Below, in pieces: positions 16,115 to 24,955 of a DNA stretch of 64,000 nt. Made by a program: the position numbers and the translations under genes. The stretch comes from Haloferula sp. BvORR071. Lineage in GTDB: Bacteria > Verrucomicrobiota > Verrucomicrobiia > Verrucomicrobiales > Akkermansiaceae. Below the pieces are notes generated by a model. That model was not told the DNA's origin, did no database searches, and saw nothing but the letters and a program-made list of their open reading frames with translations. Position 1 is the first letter of the stretch, and each line of letters starts with the position of its first letter. Where the stretch lies: positions 124,001 to 188,000 of the forward strand of contig NZ_BATP01000019.1 in the NCBI RefSeq assembly GCF_000739615.1, written 5' to 3'.

Positions 16115-16945
16115 ATGACTGGCGTCGAAAAACTGAAGGCCTTTGCGAAGAGCCCGCTCCATGCGTGGCTCGGGCTGCTGACGCTCGGGGCGGGGCTGGC
16201 GACGACGAGTGCGATCCCGATCGTGATCGGGGCGGCGTTGTATGCGCTGGGCTGGGTCTTCCTGCCGGATTCGCCGCTGTTCCAGCGCTGGCTGGCGGCG
16301 CGGAAGCAGGGCGACGACGGGGCGAAGCTGCGGGAGTTTCTCTATCAGCGGCGGCAGATCTACGATGCGCTGCGGAGCTCGACGCGGGCGCGCTATGACC
16401 AATTGGCCGGGGAAATCGAGTCGCTGCAGGGGGACTTCCATCGCGATCCGCGGATGAATGCGGAGATCGTGCGGCAGCGCAGCGAGCGGTTGTCGAACCT
16501 GGCGTGGACTTATTTGCGGCTCTTGCACACCGGCGAGATGCTGGATCGCTTCATCGAGACGGAGGATCCGGCGGAACTGGAGAACAAGATCGCGGCGATG
16601 GAAAAAGAGATCGCGGGGATCGCGCCTGGGAGCAAAGCGGGTTTGGCGGAGTCGATGCAGTCGCGGCTGACTTCCTTGCGCTCGCGCTTGGAGAAACGGC
16701 GCGGTGCGGAGGAGAGCCGCGAGCTGACGGTCTCCGAGCAAGAGCGGATCGCGGAGCTGGTGAAGTTGGCCCGCGCGGATCTCTTGTCCAACCGGGATGC
16801 CGGCTCGCTGTCGCATGAGATCGATGGAGCGGCAATCCAGTTCGACCGGACGAATGATTGGCTGCGCGGACTGGAGTTCGATACTTCCCCGGCGGACGTG
16901 CCGGAGGAATTGGCGGCGGCGGCGCCCCTGAAGATGGGGAATTGA
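16115..16945 (+). CDS. Membrane protein with a long coiled-coil cytoplasmic or periplasmic tail, unknown function
   Basis: About 276 residues from the ATG at 16115. Two adjoining hydrophobic stretches at about residues 15-50 form a membrane hairpin. The rest is charged and helical with heptad character (around 62-250), including RRQIYDALRSSTRARYDQLA and AELENKIAAMEKEIAG. No family was recognised. It follows the solute-binding/OmpA protein on the same strand and may be co-expressed with it, although the repeat at 16013-16099 lies between them. The start was chosen because sequence upstream of it is repeat-derived. Confidence 0.65.
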   Translation: MTGVEKLKAFAKSPLHAWLGLLTLGAGLATTSAIPIVIGAALYALGWVFLPDSPLFQRWLAARKQGDDGAKLREFLYQRRQIYDALRSSTRARYDQLAGEIESLQGDFHRDPRMNAEIVRQRSERLSNLAWTYLRLLHTGEMLDRFIETEDPAELENKIAAMEKEIAGIAPGSKAGLAESMQSRLTSLRSRLEKRRGAEESRELTVSEQERIAELVKLARADLLSNRDAGSLSHEIDGAAIQFDRTNDWLRGLEFDTSPADVPEELAAAAPLKMGN

Positions 16946-16951
16946 GTATCG

Positions 16952-17470
16952 ATGCGAAGCGAGCCGAGGCCTTCCAATCCACTCCTGTTCCAACCGAAGC
17001 CGGTGCTGGGACGAGGATGGAGGATCTTGCGGTGGTGCTGTCTCCATCCCTTTCTGGTCGCGCTTGGAATTCCGTTTCTGTTCGTCAACGGATGCATGCT
17101 GACATGGACGGTAGATGCCTCTTTCAAGCAGAGCGCGGCCTTGGAACGCGCGCGGGCGATCCCGCAAGCGGAGAGGGAGAAGATCCTGCGAACCTGCGCG
17201 GAGATCGCGCGACAGATCGAGCCGGAGGAGGATGAGCGGATCTTTGGTGAAAGCCTGCGCAACCCGCCGATCCCGCCGGAGTTCGCAGCGCTCCAAGCCA
17301 TGCGGGTGAATGTGCGGAAGGGTCATGCCCATTTTAAGCTCCACTACTTCTTCGATTCCGGGGTGAGCATTGGTGTGGATAAGCTCGATACACCCACTCC
17401 ATCCGCAGTGCTGTGGTGGGGCGAGATGGGAGAGCAGGAGCCATGGGCCGAGCTGAAAGGAACCCAATGA
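16952..17470 (+). CDS. Small membrane-anchored protein of unknown function
   Basis: This 172-residue protein begins 6 bp after the preceding gene, so co-transcription is likely. One membrane segment (about residues 30-52: LHPFLVALGIPFLFVNGCML) is followed by a soluble part with a helical region (ALERARAIPQAEREKI) and a strand-rich end containing HAHFKLHYFFDSGVSIGVDK. No catalytic motif or family was recognised. Confidence 0.6.
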   Translation: MRSEPRPSNPLLFQPKPVLGRGWRILRWCCLHPFLVALGIPFLFVNGCMLTWTVDASFKQSAALERARAIPQAEREKILRTCAEIARQIEPEEDERIFGESLRNPPIPPEFAALQAMRVNVRKGHAHFKLHYFFDSGVSIGVDKLDTPTPSAVLWWGEMGEQEPWAELKGTQ

Positions 17471-17524
17471 GCCGCCCGCTTCCTTCCCCTTGTTTCATCA
17501 GCGAGCTGCTCTAGACTTCGCCGC

Positions 17525-17845
17525 ATGACAGCCAATCCCGGCGACGAGGGCCGTGACGAGTTGGTCCAGCAGCTTGAGAGGTCCGTGCGGAAACACGGCA
17601 GATTCGTCGACACTACGGTCCGCGTGCAGTTCGCGGTTTTCTGGATGAGTGTGGCGATCCTCGTCTTCATGTGGTCGGAGCTGGATCTAGGAGGGCGCAC
17701 CTTGGTCTTCGTTTCATGCATCGTGGTGCAGACCGTGGGGACGGCATTCAGCATGATCTCCGGTGGACACTACCGCCGGGCCCTCGGTGAGCTTACCGCG
17801 CGGCGGCGGCCCCAGGAGTCACCGGGCAGAGCGGAGATGCCTTGA
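17525..17845 (+). CDS. Small protein with two membrane segments, unknown function
   Basis: 106 residues, with a polar N-terminus (about 1-32) and two membrane helices at about 35-55 and 60-82, then a short basic tail. It resembles the next gene (17914) in plan: acidic N-terminus, two helices, basic end. The two may be related small membrane proteins. Function is unknown. Confidence 0.55.
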   Translation: MTANPGDEGRDELVQQLERSVRKHGRFVDTTVRVQFAVFWMSVAILVFMWSELDLGGRTLVFVSCIVVQTVGTAFSMISGGHYRRALGELTARRRPQESPGRAEMP

Positions 17846-17913
17846 AATGCTTGGAATCCCCTCCCCATTTCCCACTTGTAGTCTCGAGTTATAGGTAGTT
17901 AGTCTCCGGCTTG

Positions 17914-18240
17914 ATGAACGAGAAGCCGAGTGACGAGCGCCTGATCGAGGAGATCCGTGGCTTCCGCCAGGACATGCGGCGGAGCGTCCGCAATGCCCTG
18001 TGGGTGTTCGCGGGTTCCGTGGTCTTGGTGTGCGTGGTGTTCGGGCCGCCAATGAAGAAGTTCAGCATCGACAAGGATTTCGTCGCGTTCGCGGGAGTGG
18101 TCGGAGGAGCCTTGCTCTTGGCCTACTTGGTGGGGCTGGTGTGCCAGGCGGCACTCAATGTGCGGATCCGCAAGAAGCGGCAGCAGGAGAGCTTTGCGAT
18201 CTTGTCGGGACGGACGGCTGGGGCTTCGCGGCGGGAATGA
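17914..18240 (+). CDS. Small protein with two membrane segments, unknown function
   Basis: 108 residues from the ATG at 17914. It has a charged N-terminal helix (DERLIEEIRGFRQDMRRSVR), a membrane helix at about 29-47 (ALWVFAGSVVLVCVVFG) and another at about 58-82, and a basic tail. No family was recognised. It lies 68 bp after a similar small membrane protein and before a strong hairpin at 18313. Confidence 0.6.
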   Translation: MNEKPSDERLIEEIRGFRQDMRRSVRNALWVFAGSVVLVCVVFGPPMKKFSIDKDFVAFAGVVGGALLLAYLVGLVCQAALNVRIRKKRQQESFAILSGRTAGASRRE

Positions 18241-18312
18241 GGAAGTGAAAGCCTTGGGTAATCCGGGGACCTCGGCAACCTCTTCGAGGTTGAATGCATC
18301 GCGTGGGGTTTA

Positions 18313-18351
18313 CCCAGGGTAGGTTCCTCCTTCGTTGGAACCAACCCTGGG
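18313..18351. terminator. Long hairpin between convergent genes (terminator or REP-like element)
   Basis: A stem of 14 pairs interrupted by one A-A mismatch (CCCAGGGT-A-GGTTCC with its complement) and a 9-base loop. It lies between the rightward small membrane genes and the convergent MFS gene. There is only a short T-run (CTTTA) after it, so it may be a dispersed palindromic repeat serving as a terminator. The rest of 18241-18392 holds nothing else recognisable. Confidence 0.55.
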
Positions 18352-18392
18352 CTTTATTGGGGAACGGCGTTGCCTTTCTCTGAGCACTTGGC

Positions 18393-19661
18393 TTATGCCC
18401 CCGCTCCAGCTTCGGCCTCGACTTCAGCTTGCGCTTGCGCAGGGAGGGCGGTTCGCCGGAAGCGCTTGCTGCCACCGGCGAGGGTGAGACCCGCTGCGAC
18501 GATGCAGAGGACGAAGATGCCGGACCAGAGGAGCGGCGGGCTGTATTCGTAGAGGGTGATGCCCATCGAGGGTCCGATCATGGTGGCGGTGCTCCATGAG
18601 ATCGACATCACGCCCTGGTAGCGGCCACGCATTTCATCGGGCGCAAGGGCGGACATGTAGCCGCTGTTCACGGGCAGCGCGATCATTTCACCAACGGTGA
18701 AGACAACCATACTCGCGATGAGCAAGAAGGTGGAGGCACCCAAGGCATTCATACCCATGCCGAGACCAATGATGAGATAACCGCTGGCCATGGTGAGGAT
18801 GGGCGGGAAGCGCTTGGTGTAGCTGGTGAGTGGCAACTCGGCGAAGACGATGAGGATGCCATTCAGCGCCATCAACAGGCCGTAGGCGCGCTCGTCGAGA
18901 CCCGCGCCCTTCGTGGCTTGGAGAGCGTAGCTGCTGCTCATCTGCCAGAAGACGATGCCGATCAGGAAGCCCGCGGTGGTCGCCAGTTGGAAGGGCACGT
19001 TGGTCTTCATGTGACGCAAGGCCGGCGCCCAGCCACTGCGTTCCCGCGCGATCCGCGGGCGCGGCTTGATGCCGAAGAGCACCAGCAGCCCGAGAATCGT
19101 GGTCGTGGCAGCGTCCGCGATGAAGAGGGCTGCGAAGGATTTCTCCGCCATGAAGCCAGCGGTAGCCATGCCCGCGGCGAAGCCGAGATTGATGGCGAAG
19201 CGCTGGCAGGAGAAGGCCCGCACCCGGCGCTTTAGAGGCACGAGGTCCGCAATGAGTGCGGCGGCGGCCGGCCCGTAGATAGCCGAAAGCAGGCCATTCA
19301 TGAAAGTCACTGCCACCAGTTCCGGCACACTGTGCGCCAGCGAGAGCAGCAGCATGGAAAGCGCCGAGCCGGTGCAGGCCACCAGCATGGTGGCCCTTCT
19401 GCCGATGCGGTCGGCAAGGTATCCGCCGATGGCCCCTGCGATGAGCGCTCCCGCACCATAGGCCCCGAGGGTCAGGCTGGTGGCCGCCGCATTGTGACCC
19501 TGTTGGCGCATGTAGATGGCCAGGAAGGGAATCACGAAGTGCCCGAAGCGGTTCACCAGGGTGCCGCTGAAAAGAATCCAGTACTCCGTGGGCAGGGCAC
19601 GCAGGTCCTGCCACAGGGTACTGTGAGGCTCAGGTTCGGGTTCGGCTATTTCGGCATTCAT
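18393..19661 (-). CDS. Major facilitator superfamily transporter
   Basis: 422 residues with about twelve membrane helices. The family loop between helices 2 and 3 is seen as GGYLADRIGRRATML (about residues 78-92), and a second copy is degenerate in the C-terminal half. The N-terminal tail is rich in Glu/Pro and the C-terminal tail in Ala/Glu. It is most like multidrug or sugar-efflux MFS proteins, but no residue in view decides the substrate. It is monocistronic on the - strand, converging with the small membrane genes on the left. Confidence 0.85.
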   Translation of the reverse strand: MNAEIAEPEPEPHSTLWQDLRALPTEYWILFSGTLVNRFGHFVIPFLAIYMRQQGHNAAATSLTLGAYGAGALIAGAIGGYLADRIGRRATMLVACTGSALSMLLLSLAHSVPELVAVTFMNGLLSAIYGPAAAALIADLVPLKRRVRAFSCQRFAINLGFAAGMATAGFMAEKSFAALFIADAATTTILGLLVLFGIKPRPRIARERSGWAPALRHMKTNVPFQLATTAGFLIGIVFWQMSSSYALQATKGAGLDERAYGLLMALNGILIVFAELPLTSYTKRFPPILTMASGYLIIGLGMGMNALGASTFLLIASMVVFTVGEMIALPVNSGYMSALAPDEMRGRYQGVMSISWSTATMIGPSMGITLYEYSPPLLWSGIFVLCIVAAGLTLAGGSKRFRRTALPAQAQAEVEAEAGAGA

Positions 19662-19699
19662 GGCATCACTGGGGGCTTGGTCTGGGTAACAAACGAAAA

Positions 19700-19729
19700 G
19701 CCCCGTCCACCGGGAGCGGCAGACGGGGC
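19700..19729 (-). terminator. Rho-independent terminator of the small gene at 19757
   Basis: A 7-bp stem GCCCCGT/ACGGGGC with a 16-base loop, followed on the - strand by CTTTTCGTTT. It lies just past the stop of the small leftward gene, which supports that gene being transcribed. Confidence 0.65.
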
Positions 19730-19756
19730 GAAAAGGGTTCGGGAAAGTTGGCTAGT

Positions 19757-19927
19757 CTATTCCATCACGATTTCGGCCCGCCGCCGCTCAGTCCAATCTT
19801 TGCGGACGAACGCAAAGCCGTGGCGGTAATGGCGGGTGGATTTGTTGCGATTCTCCGCGACAAGGCCCACGACCGCGCAACCGACTAGCGGCTGGAGCAT
19901 GGGGTTGGCGGCGGATCGCGGGTTCAT
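19757..19927 (-). CDS. Small basic protein of unknown function
   Basis: A 56-residue frame from the ATG at 19927. It begins with a mildly hydrophobic stretch (PMLQPLVGCAVVGLVAE) and continues with a very basic part (RNKSTRHYRHGFAFVRKDWT, then ERRRAEI). A terminator-like hairpin follows at 19700-19729. No family was recognised and no clear ribosome-binding site is present, so the call is tentative. The frame continues upstream to 20035 without a better start. Confidence 0.4.
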   Translation of the reverse strand: MNPRSAANPMLQPLVGCAVVGLVAENRNKSTRHYRHGFAFVRKDWTERRRAEIVME

Positions 19928-20041
19928 CGGAGGGTCGGGAGAGTGTTGGGAGGGATGCGGGAGGTCAATCCGGAAGTTGGGGTGGGCTCCCCTCCCCCAC
20001 CCGGTGGAGAACATTCCGCAGTTGAAAAACCCCAAAAAGAA

Positions 20042-20072
20042 AAGTGCCAGGCAGGGTTGCTGCCTGGCACTT
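20042..20072 (-). terminator. Rho-independent terminator of the ThuA/PVC heme protein gene
   Basis: A 12-bp perfect stem (AAGTGCCAGGCA with its complement) and a 7-base loop, followed on the - strand by TTCTTTTTGGGGTTTTT. It lies 31 bp past the stop codon at 20104. Confidence 0.9.
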
Positions 20073-20103
20073 GGGAATTAGCTAGCGCTGGATCTCGCCT
20101 TGT

Positions 20104-23100
20104 TTAGTGGCCGAGCTCCTTGGCGGTCCACATGCCGGGATGGCTCTCATACTTGGCGCGGACTTCCTTGACCTGGGCGGGGGTCACGGGAGTCGCGTCG
20201 TTTGACCAGCTCTGGCGGACGAGGGTCAGGACATCGGCGATCTTCTGGTCGTCCATCTCGGCGACGGGCGGCATGATGCTGTTGAAGTCCTGGCCGTTCA
20301 CCTTCACCGGGCCCTGGAGACCGGCGATGACGATGCGGATCGGCACGCTCGGATCACCGGTCAGCCAATCGGAGCCATCAAGCGGCGGGAAGGCATTGAC
20401 GAGACCCTGGCCTTCCGGCTGGTGGCAGGCGATGCAGGTCATGTTGTAGATCGCCTTGCCGCGCTCGTGCACCGCGGGGTCGATCTTGTTCTTCTTCTCC
20501 TTCTGCACCGTCGGGGCGGCAGGCTTGGCATTCATGTCGGCCAGCAGCTTCTTGGCGTAGCCGGTGTTGAGCTTGGCGAGCTCGTCGGCAAGCGCCTGCT
20601 TGGCGGCAGGGTCAGCCGTCGTGGCGAAGCGGGCCGCCACTTGATTCAACATGCCGCCAATGCCGGCACCACCGGCCACTTCGGTAAGCGAGACATCATC
20701 CCACCAAGCGGTGCCGGTAGCACCACCGTAGCCGCCGAAGAGGCAGTGGATGAGCAGTTCGTCGCGATCGCCGGAGTCCACGTTGACGCTGACCTGGGTC
20801 CAATCGCTGGTGCCCTTGACACCCTTGGTCATTTCGCCGCCGTGGACGTTGAGCATTGCACCCGGGCCATTGCCCGCAGGCTTGAGGTCCTTCGTCTTCA
20901 CCCATGCGCTGAGCAGGTAGCTCGTGCGCTTCTTGACCGGGATGGTCACGGCCGCGCCGTTGTCCGAATTCTTCTCCGAAGAGATCGAGAGCGCCATGCT
21001 GCCCTCGCGGCCATCCGGGGAGGCGGTGAGCTTCACGCCGTCGCGGTCGCCGCCGTAGAAGCGGTGATCGGTCCAGCCCGTGGGCTTGCCACCGGAGACT
21101 TCGGAGAAGTCGCCGTTCTTGATCAGGTTCGGGCTCTTGGAAGCAGCCTCATCCCCACCGACACCGGCAGTAGCGGCAGCGAGCAGGACACCCGCAGCCT
21201 GACGGTTGGCAGCGATCTGCCAGCCATCCTTGAGCGAGGCGTCGGAGGTGATCTTCGACTCGTCCGACTGGAGCAGCGCGAAGAGCGTCTTGCCTAAGTC
21301 GACATCAGTGTCGCCAGCGGACATCGCGACAATCGCCTCGGCGAGGTCGCGCGGGTCTTGGAGACCGATCTTGCCATTCGCCACCAGCACGTCGCGCAGT
21401 TGCTTCGGCGTGCCCATGTGGATGGCGGCGCGGATCGAGCCGCGGACACCGGAGCTAAGCGCGGCGGCGACGTCCGCATCCTGCAGGGCACCGAGACCGG
21501 CGAGCGCGTAGACCGCGTGGGTGGCGGCGTGGTCGCGGCCTGCCAGCAGTTCTTCCAGCTTCGGCACGTAGGCCTTGTTGCCGCTTTCGACGATCAGGCG
21601 CTGGGCCTGGAGACGCCAGAAGAGGTTCGGGTGGTTGAGGCCCGCGATCAGCGACTCGCCCTTGGTGGGATCGAGGTTCGGGTCCGCGTCGTCCGGGCTG
21701 CCCTTCGGGTAGACGCGGTAAACGCGGCCGTATTGGGTGTCGCGGAGCGGGGTCTCGTAGGCGTTGCCCTTGCCGGTCTTGGAGTCGAGGCCAGCGGAAC
21801 GGAGGGTCGGGGTCGGGTTGTGCTGGATGATCAGATTGTACCAGTCGCAGATCCAGAGGGCACCGTCCGGGCCGGTTTCCGCGCAGACCGGGCCAGACCA
21901 AGCATCGGCACTGTTATAGATGTTGTTCGCGAGCTGGTAGGACTTGTAGCCAGCGCCCTCGCGCTTGACCTCGAAGGCGCCAACGAGCTTGCCGGTGCCT
22001 TCCGTGATGAAGGCCACCTTCTCACGCCAAGGCTCGGGGAAGCGCTCGGCGGTGTAGAAGGCATGGCCCGCACCCGCAGTGTAGTGGTTGCGCAGGCCGG
22101 CGGCCTCGGTCCAGGGATCGAACTGGTCGACCTGGCGGATGTCCATCGAGCTCGGGAAGAAGGCCGGATTGTTATCCGCCCGTGGCGTGCGGCCCTGATT
22201 GAGGCCCGCGGACTGATAGTCCTTGCGGGCGTGGGTGACGTAGAAGGAAGGGTTGCCGTTGGCGGTGGAACCCATCATGTCGAAGTCGGAAGTCGTGCCG
22301 AGGCCCCAGGTGTTGTTGGTGGTGCCCTGGATCACCTCGAGCTTGGAGCCGTCCGGCTTGAAGCGGAAGACCTGCTGGGCGAAGTCGAAGTGCTCGCCGC
22401 CCACATCGCCCTTGAAGCCGGAGTAGCCGACGGTGGCGTAGATCCAGTTGTCGTGGCCGTAGCGCAGGTTCGAGACACCCGCGTGGGTGTCGCCGACGCC
22501 AAAGCCGGAGAAGAGCACCTGGCGAACGTCCGCCTTGTCATCGCCATTGGTATCCTTGAGGAAGAGGATCTCGCTGCAATTGGTGCAGATCACACCGCCG
22601 TTCACGCAGACCAGCGAGGTCGGGATCGAGAGCTTGTCGGCGAAAGTGGTGAACTTGTCGGCGCGGCCGTCCTTGTCGGTATCCTCGGCGAGGATGATCT
22701 TGTCGTTGCCCAGATTCCCGGAGTGCAGGTTGTTCGGGTAGTCGACGGTCTGGATAATATAGGCGCGGCCCTTGTGATCCCAGTTCACGAAGATCGGGTT
22801 CACGATGTCCGGCTCGGAGGCGAAGAGCGACAGCTCGAAGCCCTCCGGCACTTGGGCCATCTTCATCGACTCTTCCGGCGAGAGCGGCTTCTGGGCCTTG
22901 GTGATCAGCTCGTGCTGGATGTAGCCCGGAAGCTTGGCGTCTTCCATCTCCAGCTTGGGCAGCTTGAGGTTCTGGAGGAGCTTGTACTTGTCCGGTCCCA
23001 CGCTCCAATAGATCGCATTGCGGATCAGCATCGCGAACTGGTCGTTATCCCAGACACGGTGGTCGTGGCCGGCGGCGGTGTAGAAGACGCGGCCCTTGCC

Positions 23101-23706
23101 CTGCTGGCGGACCCAGGTCCATGGCTCTTGGTCGCGCTTCTCGAGCAGCTCGCGGTCATCGGTGAGGCGGTCGTGGACATAGGTTTCATCCCAGGCCTCG
23201 AAGCCATCGTAACCACGCATGATCGGATGGTTGCGGTTGACGTTGGTGACCTTGAAGGTGCCGGTCTGGTGCTCCTTGAAGCGGCCGCCGACAAGATTGA
23301 TGAACTCGGGCGAGCCGCCGTAGCAGGCGGAGGCGCAGTGGATCGGCAGGAAGGCGCCGCCATTGTTCACGTAGTCGGTGAGGGCCTTGAGCTGGTCGTC
23401 CGGCATCTTGCCGTTCATCTCCCAGTTGCCGTACATCAGCACGCCGTCGTATTTGGCGAGGGTGCCGGGATTGAACGCTTCAGCGGGGTCCTCGCTGTAG
23501 GTGAAATCGATCCCTTGGCTGCCGAGCTCTTTCTTGATCGAGCGGTAGCGGCTGATCGGATCGTGGTGGGCCCCGTTCTTGGTCGGGGCACCGAAGAACA
23601 GGATTTCTAGACGCCGGGCCTCCGGTTTCGGCGTTATCAGGGGTTTTGCCAGCAGCGCGCCGAGTGCGAGCAGTGGCAGGAGGATGGTCAGACGGAGCGC
23701 TTGCAT
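20104..23706 (-). CDS. ThuA domain / PVC-type propeller / HEAT / C-terminal cytochrome c protein
   Basis: 1200 residues from the ATG at 23706, the first start with a signal peptide (MQALRLTILLPLLALGALLA). In order: a ThuA-like glutamine-amidotransferase fold (about 30-260, with LPIHCASACY and AAGHDHRVWDN); a PVC-type membrane-bound-dehydrogenase propeller (from PEGFELSLFASEPDIVNPIF) with DTDKDGRADK and DTNGDDKADV calcium-like loops; HEAT-type helical repeats; a carbohydrate-binding-like jelly roll (NLIKNGDF to WWDDVSLTEV); and a C-terminal cytochrome c with CIACH and distal Met in IMPPV. Such proteins are abundant in Planctomycetes and Verrucomicrobia and are thought to oxidise sugars in the periplasm; the substrate is unknown. 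It is divergent from a PAS-AraC regulator. Confidence 0.9.
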   Translation of the reverse strand: MQALRLTILLPLLALGALLAKPLITPKPEARRLEILFFGAPTKNGAHHDPISRYRSIKKELGSQGIDFTYSEDPAEAFNPGTLAKYDGVLMYGNWEMNGKMPDDQLKALTDYVNNGGAFLPIHCASACYGGSPEFINLVGGRFKEHQTGTFKVTNVNRNHPIMRGYDGFEAWDETYVHDRLTDDRELLEKRDQEPWTWVRQQGKGRVFYTAAGHDHRVWDNDQFAMLIRNAIYWSVGPDKYKLLQNLKLPKLEMEDAKLPGYIQHELITKAQKPLSPEESMKMAQVPEGFELSLFASEPDIVNPIFVNWDHKGRAYIIQTVDYPNNLHSGNLGNDKIILAEDTDKDGRADKFTTFADKLSIPTSLVCVNGGVICTNCSEILFLKDTNGDDKADVRQVLFSGFGVGDTHAGVSNLRYGHDNWIYATVGYSGFKGDVGGEHFDFAQQVFRFKPDGSKLEVIQGTTNNTWGLGTTSDFDMMGSTANGNPSFYVTHARKDYQSAGLNQGRTPRADNNPAFFPSSMDIRQVDQFDPWTEAAGLRNHYTAGAGHAFYTAERFPEPWREKVAFITEGTGKLVGAFEVKREGAGYKSYQLANNIYNSADAWSGPVCAETGPDGALWICDWYNLIIQHNPTPTLRSAGLDSKTGKGNAYETPLRDTQYGRVYRVYPKGSPDDADPNLDPTKGESLIAGLNHPNLFWRLQAQRLIVESGNKAYVPKLEELLAGRDHAATHAVYALAGLGALQDADVAAALSSGVRGSIRAAIHMGTPKQLRDVLVANGKIGLQDPRDLAEAIVAMSAGDTDVDLGKTLFALLQSDESKITSDASLKDGWQIAANRQAAGVLLAAATAGVGGDEAASKSPNLIKNGDFSEVSGGKPTGWTDHRFYGGDRDGVKLTASPDGREGSMALSISSEKNSDNGAAVTIPVKKRTSYLLSAWVKTKDLKPAGNGPGAMLNVHGGEMTKGVKGTSDWTQVSVNVDSGDRDELLIHCLFGGYGGATGTAWWDDVSLTEVAGGAGIGGMLNQVAARFATTADPAAKQALADELAKLNTGYAKKLLADMNAKPAAPTVQKEKKNKIDPAVHERGKAIYNMTCIACHQPEGQGLVNAFPPLDGSDWLTGDPSVPIRIVIAGLQGPVKVNGQDFNSIMPPVAEMDDQKIADVLTLVRQSWSNDATPVTPAQVKEVRAKYESHPGMWTAKELGH

Positions 23707-23818
23707 GAATTTGGATTTCGGACGAGCCGGATGTGCCTCTAACCTGCACGATCGGGGCGGGCTTTCAAGCTGACGCGGAAACGCGAAGATCGCTTGTAAG
23801 TTTGCGGGAGACACTTGT

Positions 23819-24577
23819 ATGATTCCGCCAGTGAGTACCCCGTTTGAGCTACGCAAGTGGATGGAGGAGCTACCGCCGGGGCAGTTCCGGCACCTCTTCG
23901 ACCACCTCCCCGGGACCCTCTTTTTCGCGAAAGACCGCGAGGGACGGCTGATGGCAGGAAACCCCGCCTTCGTGAAACGTTGCGGTTTTCAGCGCGAGGA
24001 CCAGATCGTGGGTCTGACCGACAAGCAGATTTTCCCGCCGCGAATGGCGGACAAATTCCACCGCGACGACGAGCGGGTGATCTCCACCCGCCAGCCGCTG
24101 CTGGGGCTGATCGAGCTTTTCCCGAATGCCGCAGGGCGCCCGGAATGGTTCATCACCGACAAATTGCCGATCTTCGACAAGCACGGCAATGTCTGCGGCC
24201 TCTGCGGAACGGTGCGGAGCTATGAAGAGCAGCGCGCGGCGATCCAGCCTTACCTGGAGCTGGCCGATGTGGCGGAGCACCTGAAGGCAAACTTCCGCGA
24301 GCGGCTGGAAGTCTCCGAGCTGGCGCAGATCGCGGGGCTCTCCGTGCGCCAGTTCGAGCGCAAATTCCGCAAGACCTTCCAGACCACCCCGCGCAGCTAC
24401 CTGATGCGGATGCGGGTCATCAAAGCCTGCGAGCTGCTCGCTGGCACCAACCTGCCGATCACGGAAGTGGCACTGGAGTCCGGCTTCTATGACCACAGCG
24501 ATTTCTCGCGGCAATTCCGCAAGCACATGGGCCAGGCACCGACCGTTTACCGGAGGGAGAAGCGCGGGAAGCGCTGA
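23819..24577 (+). CDS. PAS-domain AraC-family transcription regulator
   Basis: 252 residues. A PAS domain spans about 20-140 (FDHLPGTLFFAKDREGRLM, then NPAFVKRCGF). The AraC double helix-turn-helix spans about 150-250, including LEVSELAQIAGLSVRQFERK and ESGFYDHSDFSRQFRKHMGQ. It lies 112 bp from the divergent ThuA/PVC heme protein gene and is the natural candidate to control it. Two CTTGTA sequences 21 bp apart (23793 and 23814) precede and overlap the start and could be a direct-repeat binding site. The PAS ligand is unknown. Confidence 0.88.
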   Translation: MIPPVSTPFELRKWMEELPPGQFRHLFDHLPGTLFFAKDREGRLMAGNPAFVKRCGFQREDQIVGLTDKQIFPPRMADKFHRDDERVISTRQPLLGLIELFPNAAGRPEWFITDKLPIFDKHGNVCGLCGTVRSYEEQRAAIQPYLELADVAEHLKANFRERLEVSELAQIAGLSVRQFERKFRKTFQTTPRSYLMRMRVIKACELLAGTNLPITEVALESGFYDHSDFSRQFRKHMGQAPTVYRREKRGKR

Positions 24578-24581
24578 GGTG

Positions 24582-24953
24582 ATGATGAAGATCTTAATCC
24601 GTAGTGTGGCGGTTTGCCTCGTCGCGAGCTTGGCGGCTTGCACGAAGAAGGATCCGGGCTTTCCCGAAGCCGGGATCAAGATCTATTCCGGCGGGGCGCT
24701 CGACTCTACCTGTGGCTTCTACATCAAATCCGAATCTGGAATTTCCATGCGCCCCAAGGAGATGTCCTTCGCGAAAGACGGACATCAATTCAACGTGACT
24801 TGGACGGTCCATCCGAAGGCCAAGGGCGACGTATACCACCTGAAGATCACAATGGATGGCGCCGTCTCCACGAAGGAAGTGAAGTTCTCCGGCAAGCCCA
24901 TCGTGATCCTTGAAGAGCCCTTCCGGGTGGTGATGGACAATACCCCGCCCTAG
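24582..24953 (+). CDS. Small lipoprotein of unknown function
   Basis: 123 residues from the ATG at 24582, 4 bp after the regulator stop. A lipoprotein signal ends in SLAAC (Cys about residue 21), followed by a beta-rich domain of about 95 residues (HQFNVTWTVHPKAKGDVYHL). It is probably anchored in the periplasm. No family was recognised. The tight spacing to the PAS-AraC gene and to the following acetyltransferase suggests one transcript. Confidence 0.65.
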   Translation: MMKILIRSVAVCLVASLAACTKKDPGFPEAGIKIYSGGALDSTCGFYIKSESGISMRPKEMSFAKDGHQFNVTWTVHPKAKGDVYHLKITMDGAVSTKEVKFSGKPIVILEEPFRVVMDNTPP

Positions 24954-24955
24954 CC

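Noticed and set aside
21358..23610. Rightward open frame of 750 codons opposite the ThuA/PVC protein
   Set aside because: Antisense shadow of a well-supported gene; translation is Val/Ala/Gly-rich with no motif.
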